Source: Cacajao melanocephalus (lineage: Eukaryota > Chordata > Mammalia > Primates > Pitheciidae). Taken from it: 64,000 nucleotides of DNA. The number at the start of each line of letters is the position of its first letter. Positions within the stretch are counted from its first letter, which is position 1. The stretch covers positions 146,225-210,224 of the forward strand of contig CAUYLG010034930.1 of assembly GCA_963573385.1 (NCBI GenBank), in the 5' to 3' direction. Shown piece by piece: positions 39,212 to 52,160 of this stretch. The notes below the pieces were generated by a model. It searched no databases and was not told the DNA's origin. It saw only the letters and a list, made by a program, of their open reading frames with translations. Made by a program: the position numbers and the translations under genes.

Positions 39212-39799
39212 GTAAAGGCTTACATAAGGCAATGAAAATGGGAGAAACACTCTCTACTCAGAGCCATTGTCCTTTCTGCCCAAGTACCCAAGCCCATGTA
39301 ACCCTACGACAGTAAATGGACTTGATGGACTAAAACTACTGTAGGTCATTTCATTGTAGGATCATGACCCGTTCTGCACAGATTATTTTGTTTATTAATG
39401 TTCCACCTGCCTGTACTTCAATTGACCAGAGAAACTCTTATAGAAGAAACACTGACTTAGCTTAATTGTCTTCCAAATTTGATCCAATGAGCACGACAAG
39501 AGTTTCTAAAGTAAGTAATAAATGATTCAGAGGAAATGGCTTCCCTGAATGCTACTTGAAAAATTTCATATTAGTAAATTCACTCACCTAACTTCAGATG
39601 CTCTCACTGAATGGAAAAACATCTTTACAAGGCACTTTTTAGTGTCAAAAATAGACTTCAATGTGTACAACAGAAATTAGTTGTTTTGGTTGATCAGTAG
39701 CCATTTTCCCTGTTTTTGTTCATTGCACCTTGATTTTCCTTGACAGACTTACCCATCTTGACACTGCATGAAGTTTTGTGGACTCTCAATCAAGGTTCC

Positions 39800-40311
39800 A
39801 GAACTCTGCAGGCAGAGTAGTGGCCTCAAAGGATATCCAAATTCCCAATCCCTGGAACTTCTAAATATGTTACATTAAATGGCAAGGAATATTAATAAAC
39901 ATGAAAGTGAAGTTTCTAACTAGCTGACTCTGAGATGGGGAGATTATGCTGGATTATCTGGCTGAACCCAATATAATCACAGTCTCCTTATGAGTGGAAG
40001 AGGGAGGCAGGAAAGTCAGAGTCAGGAAGGAATGTGACAAAGAACGAAGGAATGATGTAATGGCTGGCGTTGAAGATGGAAGGGTCCAAGAGCCAAGGAA
40101 TGTTGGCAGCCTCTAGAAGTCAGAGAAGGCAGGGAAATGGATTCTCTTCTAGAGCCTTCAGAAGCAGTGGAGTCCTACCAACACCTTGATGTTGTCGAAG
40201 TGAGGCTCATTTCAGACTCCTGGCCTCCAGAAGTAGAAAATAATAAATTTGTATTGTATAAAGTCACCACATTTGTGATAATCTGTTACAGCAGACACAG
40301 GAGAATATCCT
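39800..40311 (+). mobile_element. MLT1-like LTR
   Basis: CCTGGAACTTCTAAATATGTTAC, TGAGATGGGGAGATTATGCTGG, GAGGGAGGCAGGAAAGTCAGAG, CAGCCTCTAGAAGTCAG, the AATAATAAATTTGTATTGT polyadenylation region and CTGTTACAGCAG are colinear landmarks of an old LTR of MaLR type. Subfamily not assigned. Confidence 0.78.
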
Positions 40312-40669
40312 TCCCTGGCCAATTGTGGTCATGTCTCTAAGTGAGTGGGCTCCTCTTGGGATCTAAACCATAAGAAAAGCAACACAAGGACAGAAAACAG
40401 TTGAACTTGATGCTGCCAGTGAGGACACCCCAAAGTCACTGTCTATTAGTCCCTGATGCTTATATCCCTGGAGTTCTCCTGGGTCCTGCCCTTCCTAACT
40501 CCTGGCTTTTGGATATTTCCTTTTCTTTTATGAGCATCTTATATGGTTCCAACAAGTGACTTTTCCTTTCCCCCTGGAAGCAAATCAGTGGTTTCTTCAA
40601 CTTGTAACCAAAGATCATAACTGATACAGTTCAGTCAGCTATGTAACCAGGTTCTAGCAAAGCCATTAG

Positions 40670-40800
40670 TTGACTGTGCTATGAAACACACATTTTCTGT
40701 GGGCCAGAAACTGTGCTCAGCACTGAGGATCAAATAATCAACAACAAAAGCAGTTTCTACTACAGAGTGTTACCAAATGAGTAGCCAATATGCAGAACTG
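40670..40800 (-). mobile_element. L2 LINE 3' fragment
   Basis: CTGTGGGCCAGAAACTGTGCTCAGCACTGAGGATC fits the reverse complement of the L2 tail ('tatgtgccaggcactgtgctaagcactggggata'). Confidence 0.6.
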
Positions 40801-42258
40801 ATTCACATGAATAAAAGCTAAACTCGCACAAAGAAAAAAAAAGTGTCCAGACAAAAAATAAGGAATATCATCTAACTCAGACTGCAAATTTATCCATTTC
40901 TATTGGCCATGGCCATGGGGCAACAGGAATATGGTAAAATTTATCCTCAAGAAGTGAGTCATTAATCCCGCCCTGCCACCCTCCCTTCCTTCCTCATAAA
41001 GAAAATGTTTATGATCCCCTATTTGATGCATTGATCATAGGGAATACCAGACCAATTTAAGGCAGACAAGCAAAGTCAGAGGATCTTGAAGTTCTGTGAT
41101 TCCAAGTTGGGGGCAGATTAATTAAGAGACAGTATCTATAATGAAACAAATGTTCTAATGCTTAGACTGGGATGGCAAGGTCAGGATCATGCCCAGGAAG
41201 CACATTGCTGAGCCAAATGCCCAGAGACAAGGAGAAGTCGCTCAGCGGGAAGGTGGAGAAGGGGCAGTCCCACCTACCGGGAGCTGTGACCTGAGCTGAG
41301 GCAGTCATGCATACAGCAAGGTTCCGGGCTGCCAGGTGGATCAGAGAAGGGGAGTGAAGACCAGAAGAAAAGAACTGTAGAAGATGGGAATGGAAAGAAA
41401 AGGAAAGACAAGCCAGACAGGGTCTGTGTCCACTCTTTTGCATTAGCACTCCTCAGATATATAAAAAAACAAAAATTGACGATGAAGTAAAATATTTTAT
41501 ATGTGAGGTATGGACTTCAAGATCAGATTATAATATTTTGGAAATATAAAAAACATATCTTGAAAATGACTTGAAAAATGGTGTCGAACTCTTGGTAGAG
41601 CATTACAGGCTCTTAAGGTCATCTGTGTATGCAATGGGCTCAAATGAGATGTAGAGAAGGGGATAAATTAGAGATGTAGGGAATTCACCTACAGAGGCCT
41701 TTTGATGGACATAGGTTTTCCAAAATGACTCAACACGGCTTATGGTCAGAAAACAATTCAAATAATTTGCTAATAATAATGTATTAAAATATTTCAATTA
41801 AAATAATTTTAAATTGTAAAATGCTATATGTTCATTCCATCAGAAGAGATATTTTATACATTGTGGATTCTGCATTATTTCCTAAGAACTAGGGTCAGTA
41901 CAGAGATAGAAAACAAAGGATTGGGTTTTCTAAAATATGTACCATGAAACTAGCAGTGTAATGTTCAATTCTGGGAACTCTCATGGCATATATAACCAGG
42001 CCTTCTAACTATTTCTCTTCTGTAACAAGGGCTCAAGTTAGACACGATTTTTATTTTTTCATTAAGTGTGCACTAAATAATTAAATCACATTCTAGGAAA
42101 AATTTATTTACATATACTTGCACAGTCAACATCCACTTGGCTGACTGAGGGAACACAGACCCCATAGGGAAAACTAAAACATTCCACACGGATACTAATG
42201 CAAGTTACAATGGTATCAGTGCTGGTGGCTCAGAGCCACTTGATGATCAAATGGGTGG

Positions 42259-42581
42259 TGATACGGTTTGGTTGTGTCTCCACCCAAATCTCATCTTGAA
42301 TTTCCACGTGTTGTGGGAGGCACCCAGTGAGAGGTAACTGAATCATGAGGGCAGGTCTTCCCTGTGCTGTTCTCATGATAATAAATAAGTCTCATGAGCA
42401 CTCTCTCTTTTTGCCTGCTGCTATCCACTAAGGAAGACATGACTTGCTCCTTCTTGCCTTCTGCCATGATTATGAGGCCTCCCCAGCCATGTGGAACTGT
42501 ATGTCCATTAAACCCCTTTCTTTTGTAAATTGCCCAGTCTCAGGTATATCTTTAGCAGCAGCATGAAAACGGACTAACACA
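42259..42581 (+). mobile_element. THE1 solo LTR with internal deletion
   Basis: Starts TGATACGGTTTGGTTG and ends CGGACTAACACA, with GAGGTAACTGAATCATGAGGG and GCCATGATTATGAGGCC. Two gaps relative to the other THE1 copies: the 'gtagctcccataa' segment and the 'gatctgatggttttataa' segment. Possible five-base duplication GGTGG/GGTGC at the edges. Confidence 0.93.
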
Positions 42582-42672
42582 GGTGCCTGGGGGCACTTAC
42601 TTGATCCTCAATTTAGACTAGGGTGGTGTTGGGAGCTTCATCAAAGTCATAGAGGGAAGGCTTTCACTCCTG

Positions 42673-42760
42673 TGTGCTGTGAATTCTATTTTTGCTGTGA
42701 ATTAATACTAATTAATTAATACTAATTCGCAGCACTAATAATGTGCTGTGAATTCTATTT
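42673..42760. repeat. Short direct repeat around an AATTAATACTA cluster
   Basis: The 19-base word TGTGCTGTGAATTCTATTT occurs at 42673-42691 and again at 42742-42760. Between them AATTAATACTA words are repeated and a third partial GCTGTGAATT occurs. This looks like local slippage. Confidence 0.9.
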
Positions 42761-44178
42761 CTCATTTCCTCTCCTCCCTTTTGATGTATGGTAACATAAA
42801 ATCTGAAACCTACCTTGAATTTCATGGCAATATTTCTGAGTCAGAAATCTTCATAGTAATAAACACCTCAGGAAAAAGAGAACCAGGAAACTGTTCTCTG
42901 TACCATGAAGCTGTGGCCAGGAGTGTGGCACCTCCTTGCATGCCAGAGCTCAGCCTCAGACCTACCCCACCCCACCACACAGCCCTCCATCCACTTTGTC
43001 ATCTGGAACTGCGTGACTCTATGTGGTTAGTACACCAACAGCATTAGCTATCATCTGGGAGCCCATTAAAAATAATAAATCTCACCTTTCCTTGGACCTA
43101 ATGACTCAGCATTGTAACAAGATGCTAAGCACATGCAAGGAGCACAGAGATAGATGAATAGCATGTCCTAGAATTGAGCAGTGTACAACCTATGCAGCTG
43201 TATATGGTAGCTCCAATCCCATCAATGCTTCAATAGTGTTTTGATGGCAGGAAGACCAATGGCTACACATTGTCCATTAATTACTAGCATGCCATGTGAT
43301 AGCAAGTGTGAGGTTGTGTGTGGGCATAAGTCTATGTCTCCATCTGTTCTTATATGCCCACTGCATTTCTCCAATTCCACTTCCAGAAATGCAGAACTCA
43401 TGCCTGTGCACCTCTGCCTCTAAGACAAAAGATCCCTGAGTATGTGTCACACTCAAGAGATGGTTTAGAAATGAGCCACAAACAAGAATTATATTCCCTT
43501 AGACGAGCAAGTCCGATGAATCCCCATTTTTATCCGAGGGTCTTTTGGTACACCTCCAATATAATGCTCATTAGCCCCTCCTTAAGCATATTGAAAATGG
43601 ATTTCTAGGATTCCTATCAAGGCACACTGGCATACGGCGCCATTCTGCCTGAGTCAGTGCTAGGTTTTGACTGGCCAAGCACTGATGACCACTTTTGAAG
43701 GAGAGGCAGAGACAGGTAAGGTAAGCTCTGTCTTTGGCAAATATCAATTGAGCAGCACTGGGAGGTCTGTTGACAGAACCATCACTGTTCCCCCTAGCTA
43801 GACCATCGTACATTATTTGGATATCTCTCAAGTAAAAAGAAAAATGTATAACATATATAAATATTGTGCATATCTCATAATTTGTCCACTAAGAGAATAT
43901 TCCAATAATGTTTCACTAAATGCTTAACTGTAATACAAAAATTCTAGGTTGAAACAACAGACTCCTTCATTTCCACTAATAATCCAAAATGGGGGATGGC
44001 ATGCCTTATCACACTAATTTTCTATTCTAATTACAGCATTCAGCATGAAAAAGCTCTTACATGAAGCTTCATGAAACTAAATGGAGCAGGGTTTTTGTGG
44101 TCTCTTCATTAGTCTGTTGTCTTCCTGACAATCACTGCACAATATTAGAGATGTATTATACTAAATCATGAGCAGTAA

Positions 44179-44503
<325 letters not shown>

Positions 44504-44957
44504 TCAGGATGTTATTAAATAGCCAAGACATCTAAGACGCTAAGAGACTTTGAAGTTCACATAACCAATGAGTAAATAAGCCAGACACACCTTGCATCTT
44601 GTGATCACATAATATCCGATGCTCACTGATGAAAACTACCTGTAATTATTTTTGAGGACAAACCACTGCTAGAGTTGAATCCCTGAAAGATCCCAAGAAA
44701 AACTAAGTCTCCCTAAGGGCCCTGATTCCCAGCATCTTCCGGATTCCAGTTCTTTCTCCATCCTTCAGACATATGGGGAGTTCAGTGATGGAATGTTGCT
44801 GGGAGTTGTTTGGCCCAGACTTTTATTTCTGTAGGTAAGACCTCCCTTTGGCTAACATAATCAAGCCAATTTCTCATAAAGGGGACAGAAGATTGTTTTT
44901 GCATTCTTTGTCTTTCATAGACTATAAAATAGACGTATTTCCCCTCAGAATCATATC

Positions 44958-45066
44958 AGTGGTTCTCAAACTTCAATACGCATCAGAATATCCTGGGGAC
45001 CTTGTTAAAAATGTAGAATTCTAGGCAGCAGGCTCAGAACTTATACCTTCTGGAATTCCTTCAGGG
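44958..45066 (+). mobile_element. hAT-type DNA transposon fragment (CAGTGGTTCTCAAAC terminus)
   Basis: It starts with the terminal repeat CAGTGGTTCTCAAACTTC and continues GCATCAGAATATCCTGGGGACC, TTGTTAAAAATGTAGAATTC, which is typical of an abundant hAT-Charlie MITE. The 3' half with the second terminal repeat is missing. Confidence 0.65.
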
Positions 45067-46154
45067 ATCCAGCCCGGGGTCACTGGAGGGACTACCTGCT
45101 CTATGCCTTGCTTTGAAAACCCAAACACAGAAACCACAGTGAGGCTGAATCCCCAGAGGCAACATCATGGGGTGCAAAGTTGGGGCCTCTGGAGTTTTCT
45201 GTGAAGGTGATAGCACCAGGTCCCCAACAGTATTGACAGAAATGATACAGCAAACACACTTGAATGTATAACTAACTACAATAACAGCATACCAACAGAA
45301 GACAATCATTTCACATCTGTAATTGCAAAAAATAAATCCTAAAGGAATTTTCTTTAATTCAGTCTTTGAGTAATTGTCACGATGTACTTGAACTGTGTAT
45401 TATACATGAATATTAAGATAACTGTAAAATATAACATTCTTCTAGATCTTAAAAATGACAATTTATTCTACTAATACTTTTAAATATTATCCATTTGCCT
45501 ATATCACGGAAACAGACACTTAATTCACTAGAAACTGAATTCCATTAATGAAGTTTTAAGTATAAAATGAGATGGTAACTAGAGATCCTATACAGTGGAC
45601 AGTACATATATGCAAATTAACACATGAAATATATGCCCCAGAATAAGGCATTCAGTTGAAATCATTACAGTATAAGTAATTAATAATTATATTTTCAAAC
45701 CTCAGTAATAAGATGATTTGGCCATTCATAAATATGTATAATTTTCTGTACCAACACTGTCGACATATAATTTGTTTTCCAACCCCACTGATTTTCTCCA
45801 GGCAGATGTATCATTTTCCAATTATAAGATTAAACATTCAACTTGAAAATATGTTAGCAGTCTAATTCCAGTTTGAATAACTTTCTGTATATTTTCAGAA
45901 ATACATTCTGGTAGAATTCAGGGGGAAATTATGGAATTCAAAATGGCTGATGAATTTAAAAGATGTAATCGGCCTCCGAGAAGTATTACCACCACAGGCT
46001 AAGTCGTGAGGAAGAACAGAATAGGAAAAGTTTTTGAAGAGAAAGAAACAGAAACTCCCTAGGGCTGAGGAGACCTAATGGCATCACAGACATAGGGAAA
46101 GACAAAAGAGGCATGGAAACCTGGTCTCTGTATTTTTCAAAACACGGAACTAAT

Positions 46155-46208
46155 ATTAACCTTAACATGAATATTAACTTCAACATGAACATTAACCTTA
46201 ACATGAAT
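46155..46208. repeat. Three-copy 18-base minisatellite
   Basis: Units of the type ATTAACCTTAACATGAAT lie at 46155-46172, 46173-46190 and 46191-46208. The first and third are identical; the middle one differs at three positions. A degenerate AT-rich flank follows. Confidence 0.93.
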
Positions 46209-46639
46209 ACTCAGTACTGAACTAATAATACATGAAATACATGAAGTAAACAGAATTAGAACATATAAGGATCCTGAAATACTACTGAAGATTCAGATTC
46301 AGCTTGTCACACGTGCTATTAAAAAATAAAGAATGAATGAATGACTGTTCAATATGGATATATTTTTAATTTGAATGAATATTTCCTATCATGCAGGAAC
46401 CTACTAATGCCTGCACACTGATCCACAAAAAACAGAGCAGGCTGGCATGTACCTATACTTCCCTGCACCCCGCTCCGTGAGGCAAATGTCCAGCCATCTG
46501 AATTTGACCATGCTAGGACAGACAGAGCCTGACCTGGGACTGTCAGATTTGGGACCCAAAGGAGTCTTTCTTCAGTGATCACAAGTGTAAGATGTAAATT
46601 TTGAGACCAGTGAGTAGATCAGTAAAGCAGACACAGAAG

Positions 46640-46722
46640 GAGAGAGTATGTGTGTGAGCGAGAGACACAGAGACAGAGACAGAGACAGGGACTGCGGGGT
46701 GAGAAGAGAGACAGAGAGTGAA
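46640..46722. repeat. (GAGACA)n-like low-complexity purine tract
   Basis: Repeated GAGACA and AGAGAC words, with a GTGTGTGAGCGAGAG start and an interruption at GGACTGCGGGGTG. Plus strand is purine-rich. Confidence 0.85.
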
Positions 46723-47329
46723 CACCATAGGTGTTCAAAAAAAAAAAAAGTGCCCCAAAAAAAGCAGGGGGACTAGTTTCGGTTGCTTTCTGATTCTCAG
46801 CTATGTTCCTCTTCTTGGGTTATGAGAAACACAACTGTATCTTATAAAACAAAACAAAAATCACTTCTTTTCTTAAATATATATCCATTGGATTCTCTCA
46901 GAATCAAATATTCCTACTAACATACTCATAAAATCACAATATACATATGAAATGGAATGCTTTACATTATAAAAAGGAAAGGAGTCCATATATCTTACCA
47001 TCCTGGAAATAGCTCTATTTTATTTTTCATGAATCCACATTGTTAGCCTACCTTTTAGCATTTGAACATTTTTAAATGTTTAAATTATCTAATTAGTGTA
47101 GATCTACAATATAAAATGAAAAATTAACACAAGGAACATAAAAAAGAATAGAGTTAAAATACTTTAAAACACCATCATTTGGAGAAAAGCCAATGTACGT
47201 TTTTGAAATGAGAGACATATTTTGTCACAGACACAAACAAAATTCTGCAATGTTGCTTTATAACATCTAGTCTTCTTTACCATTGTAGACCTCAATTAAT
47301 CCCTTCTTCTGACCCCTTTCTATATTCAT

Positions 47330-48045
47330 AATCATTTATGCAGTCACTTTAATAACTTTATATTATCTATTACTTGATGCCTTATAATTTAGCTACCTGA
47401 TCTACTGTTTTGAATATTTAAGTTTCCCCTAATTTCCCACTGTTAAAAGAGATTAGAACAGAAATCTCTGCTTGCTTGTTCACTCCCTTAAGATAAATTA
47501 TTTGGGTTAGGATTATTGCCTTAAAGACCTATACCACATGAGGGCTTCTGAAACACTGAAAATTTTCACCCTGGGTAGGCTGTTAGATTTATGAGCTCAG
47601 TAGGCACATTGAAAAGCCATGTTAGGTACTAGGATTTTCTAGTCAAGTTTGCTGATCCAAAGGACAGTTACTTCACTGTTTTAATTACGAGGTAAAAACG
47701 CATATTTCTCCCACATCCTGAACACGTTTACTTATTTTACAACTTGACCATGGTCTCTGCCTGTTCTTCTACTGTGGAGCTAGCAGATTTTCTTACAGAC
47801 TATTCCTTAAATAGCAGAAATTGACTTTCTAACTAAATCAGAAGTTTTAATCTTAATTAAATCTTTGACTGTTTTCCTTTATTATTTCTGCTTTTGTTTC
47901 CCCATGATTATATAAATACTTACACTTTATCTTTTTCTAAAGTCTTATTTGTATACTTAGCATTAGATCTCAATTGCATTCATTCTGGAAAAGAGTTTAA
48001 CGTCTCAGGTTTTTCTCTGAAAAAATTAATAATAAAAACAATATG
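47330..48045 (-). mobile_element. Ancient L1M fragment
   Basis: Reverse-oriented matches, weak but colinear, to the L1M 3' UTR and ORF2 end: CTTAAGATAAATTATTTGGG, TTTTAATTACGAGG, CTGCCTGTTCTTCTAC and CCATGATTATATAAATACTTACAC. Boundaries uncertain. Confidence 0.5.
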
Positions 48046-48054
48046 AAATTTAGA

Positions 48055-48235
48055 TAGGAGTTCTTAACATGGGGTCCATGGAAGAGCTCACAGAGGACTT
48101 TGAATACCTTAAACCATCTCTGAAAAGTTGAATGTGTATGCATTTGCGGATTTTACTAAGAAGTCCTAAAGCTTATATTAAATTCTCAAAGAGGTGTATG
48201 AACTCTTAACGGTAAAGAACTTTGATTTAAAGAGT
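48055..48235 (+). mobile_element. hAT-type DNA transposon remnant
   Basis: AGTTCTTAACATGGGGTCCATGG at the start and CTCTTAACGGTAAAGAAC at the end read as decayed inverted termini of a family opening 'ttcttaacctggggtccatgg'. The interior is shorter than expected. Confidence 0.5.
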
Positions 48236-49118
48236 AAACTATAGATTAAACACATAGCAGTCCTTTCCTTTAAAAAGGTGGCAAATCCCTTTTAATTTCA
48301 GAGGAGCAGACAGAGTCCTATGATCTTTTAACCATTGAAGTTTTTGATCCAATTGAGTGTCACACAAAGTCTCACAGATAACAGCAGAGTTCTTCTGTTA
48401 AAGCCACGGTGCGGGAGTCTGGAAATCTGGGGCAGAATGTGAAAATACTGCATCAGAATATGACTCAAGTTGGCAAGATGTTCTATGAATACATCTTCTA
48501 CCTCTTCAAATAAAAGTTTTCAGAATGACTCATCATAACTCAAATTTGTTATGGTTGTGAAACCTGAAATAAATAATGCTGCCGATTAATTAAGAGAAAT
48601 GTACTTTTTCTCAAAGAGCAGAACTGCTCTTTGACCCAGATCATCATCCAGTATCAGACTGTCTGGCATTAATGCGAAGCTGGAATGACAGTATCGCAAA
48701 AGAAGTTTCTGTGCTGAACAGTTACTATCAGCCATGAAATCAACCTCAAATGCCAATGGAACCCAATGAACACCAACACTTCCTCTCAATCATCTGTTAG
48801 TGCAGGAAGTGACAGGAAACAATGCATCCACATGTAAACTCAAACAAATCTATGAATCCATACAAATGACATGATTTTTTCTGAGCAGTAAAATCCAGGT
48901 CTTTTAGCTTTTCTGTTTTGTGCCATACAGGTATTACTATTATGACTAATATACACAATTAGGAATGGTGCAAATTACTAATAATATTGCTTAAAATAGT
49001 TAACTATTATTTAATAAGTACTACAGTCAAATTAGTTAGACACTCCTGTGATATAAAATTAGTTATGTCAGCATAGCCTTAGCCCCAGATGCTATATAAG
49101 AACAGAACTCTGAAACTT

Positions 49119-49405
<287 letters not shown>

Positions 49406-50163
49406 CTGAAACTTATTTTTTCTTTGTAAGTTTCCATATATAAGGACTTAGTAAAAAAGCATTCAACAAACATGCAAATTTATAACCAATTTATAAACCA
49501 ATTTTAAAAGGAAATCATCATGTACTAACAGAAGTCATTAAATTCTTTTTTTACTTTTAAGAGAATGATCAATAGAAACTATCTTTTAATATCTGCACTT
49601 TCTGCTCTAAACAATTTATTAGAATAGATAAAATATGAAACATGTTGTCAAGCAAGAAGAGACAGTATTATTCATCTGTAGAATTGAAACTCGGTATCCA
49701 ATAATGTTAAGCAGAAGGAAATTCCAGTAGTTGTTTTATAAAAGAACTGAACTTTGACACTGTCACATTTATTCTTAAAAATACAAAGAACAGTTCATTG
49801 AGATATATTTCAAGCACACATCAATGTGCCTATTTATTGACAAAGAATAAAACAATAACGGCTTTAATATAAAACACTGGTTGGTATGCTAGCCATGCTG
49901 ATGATCAGATAGTCACATTTTCATTTGCAATACGGAAGTAATAGGTATCTCAGTCTTGATTTAAGAAACACATTTCTTCAACTGTAGAATACGATTTAAT
50001 TTTGTGTTACCCCATTGATACCATTTTATTAGTACAATTTTCTTTAAGAACTCAAAAATGGTTCTGCTTATTAATGTGAACATCCAGCTAACTGCACATT
50101 AGTACAGTCCAACTAAGTGAACTTGTCTGCATGTGGAAGAGACATCCTTAACGACTAATGTCA

Positions 50164-50361
50164 AACACCGGGGCCTGTTGCAGGGGTGGGTGGGCTAGGG
50201 GAGGGATAGCGGGGGTGGGGGAATTGAGGAGGGGTAACATTAGCAGAAATACCTAAGGTAGATGATGGGCAGATGGATGCAGCAAACCACCATGGCATGT
50301 GTATACCTATGTAACAATCCTGCATGATCTGCACGTGTCCCAGAACTTAAAAAAAAAAAAA
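50164..50361 (+). mobile_element. L1 3' UTR fragment (L1PA/L1PB-grade)
   Basis: ACACCGGGGCCTGTTG, a G-rich tract, GCAGCAAACCACCATGGCATG, TATGTAACAATCCTGC and an A tail: only the last 200 bases of an L1 inserted. No clean target-site duplication was found. Confidence 0.95.
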
Positions 50362-50724
50362 TACTGGCAATGTTCTAACTAGTACAACACCATTCAGCTG
50401 GAAGTGCTCTCACCAGCTTCTCACTTCTTACATCCAATCCCATCGCAGTTGTCCTTCTGTCTCTCAAAATGCACATCATACCTGACTTTATAGTCACAGT
50501 CATCAAAGACAGCCAAACAGCCGGAAAAAGAAGACAGGTGTGAGTACTAAACACCTGTTTCAAATGGCTGAGAAAAGTACAGTTTTTACCACGTTGTCTG
50601 GCCTTACATAACGATGACAGAAATTCAGTGCACAGTTAAACAAAAGAGTGAAAGACATTTCCTAAATTACTGGAGAACAAGAAAGGACTTGGGCATTTGA
50701 GTTGCAGAAAATTAGACATAAAAT

Positions 50725-50890
50725 TCTCTTCTGCCACATGTTACCTATAGGACCTTGGAGAAGTCACACAACTTTCCCTGAATATCCGTTTCCTCGAATA
50801 TCCTTTCCTCATCTGTAAAATCGAGATAACACTAAGTATACTCCTAAGGATAAGATAAGAGAAGCACAGGAAGGTTCAGCAAGCATTCAC
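50725..50890 (-). mobile_element. MIR SINE
   Basis: GGACCTTGGAGAAGTCACACAAC, TTTCCTCATCTGTAAAATCGAG and GGATAAGATAAGAG match the reverse complement of MIR. About ten bases around CGAATATCC appear duplicated. Confidence 0.75.
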
Positions 50891-51174
50891 TACCTGTCCA
50901 GTGTGTCCCTCCAGTGCACTGTCCCCAACTCTCTTGCTAATGGAGATCACTTTACCTTGTCAAGTATCTCCCTTGGAGTATTTACAGCTTTCCCCTATTG
51001 AATTGAAGGGCATAATATCACAAGGAGAGCTGGGTCTTTCCCCTTCATGCAGGACTCAGGGAGGGCTGTGGTTGCTTTCATGGGTGCTGCTGCTTTCAGA
51101 GGGGTCAAAGGAGCAAAGCTCTGGGCCTCAGAAGGGACTATGAATACAGCATGTGTCTGCAGCCCTGGGGCACT

Positions 51175-51618
51175 GGGATGAATAACACACCCCTGAAATG
51201 TATGTCCACTGGAATCTGTGAATGTGACCTTATTTGTAAATAGAGTCTTTGCAGATACAATCAAGTCAAAGTAAGATCATGTTGGATTAAAGTGGTGCTA
51301 ATACAAAGACTAGGGTCCTTATAAGAAGAGGGGAATCTGGACACACACACACTCACACACAGAAGATGGCCATATGAAGATGCAGGCAGAGCGTGGAGCA
51401 TCCTGCCATGAGCCAACTCCAAGGATTTCTGGCAATCAAGAGAAGCTGGAAGAGGCCAGGGAGGATTCTTTCCTAGCACCTTCAGAGGGAGCATGGGTGG
51501 TCCTTTTGACATTTGGGTTTAGATCTTGCAGTCCCCAGAACTGCAAGAGAATAAATTTCTAATGTATGCCACTCAGTTTGTTGTAGTTGGTTACAACAGT
51601 GGTAGGAAACAAATACAC
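51175..51618 (+). mobile_element. MLT1-like LTR
   Basis: GAATCTGTGAATGTGACC, GAGTCTTTGCAGATACAATCAAG, GGGTCCTTATAAGAAGAGG, GCCAGGGAGGATTCTTTCC, the GAGAATAAATTTCTAATG polyadenylation region and GGTTACAACAGTGGTAGGAAAC are colinear with an old MaLR-type LTR. A short (CA)n tract lies at 51341-51359. Confidence 0.78.
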
Positions 51619-51939
51619 CTAGGGAGCAACGGCGAGGGCAGAATCCCATAGTAGAGAATCCTTCGGTAGTCACAGAGGACTTCAGGCAGTGAACACTAGA
51701 AGCAGAGGGGGAGACCTCCCCATCATCAGCCAGTGAATGAGACAAGGGATGCTGAAGAGAAGGAGTTAAAATAGCCAATCTCCCAAAAATACCCAACAAC
51801 AGTGCATATAAAAATCATATTTTCTGTTCATTGTACTTCTATTCATAAACCTCTACTGTGAGTGCTAGTTTGTGGAGGTCAGAGATGGGGATAAGTAATA
51901 GATGCAGTCTACAAGGCTGTAAAACAGCTATCATTATTT

Positions 51940-52160
51940 GAATAGATACTATTTGCTGGGCTTATTGCATATATTATTTTTATCCGTATAATGAGAAATA
52001 TAATATTACAAATCCCAATTATTTTATACATGGGAACACTGAGACTTAGAAATATTCATTAGTAGCCTCAATCTCACATACAGCTATGAGCAACTAATCT
52101 GGGATTTCCACCCAGAATATATCTGATTATAGCTATTATGTGATGTTTTATCACAGGTAT
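51940..52160 (+). mobile_element. MIR SINE
   Basis: TACTATTTGCTGGGCTTATTGC, TTTATACATGGGAACACTGAGAC, TTAGAAATATTCATTAGTAGCC and GATTTCCACCCAGAATATATCTG keep the MIR order. Confidence 0.72.
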
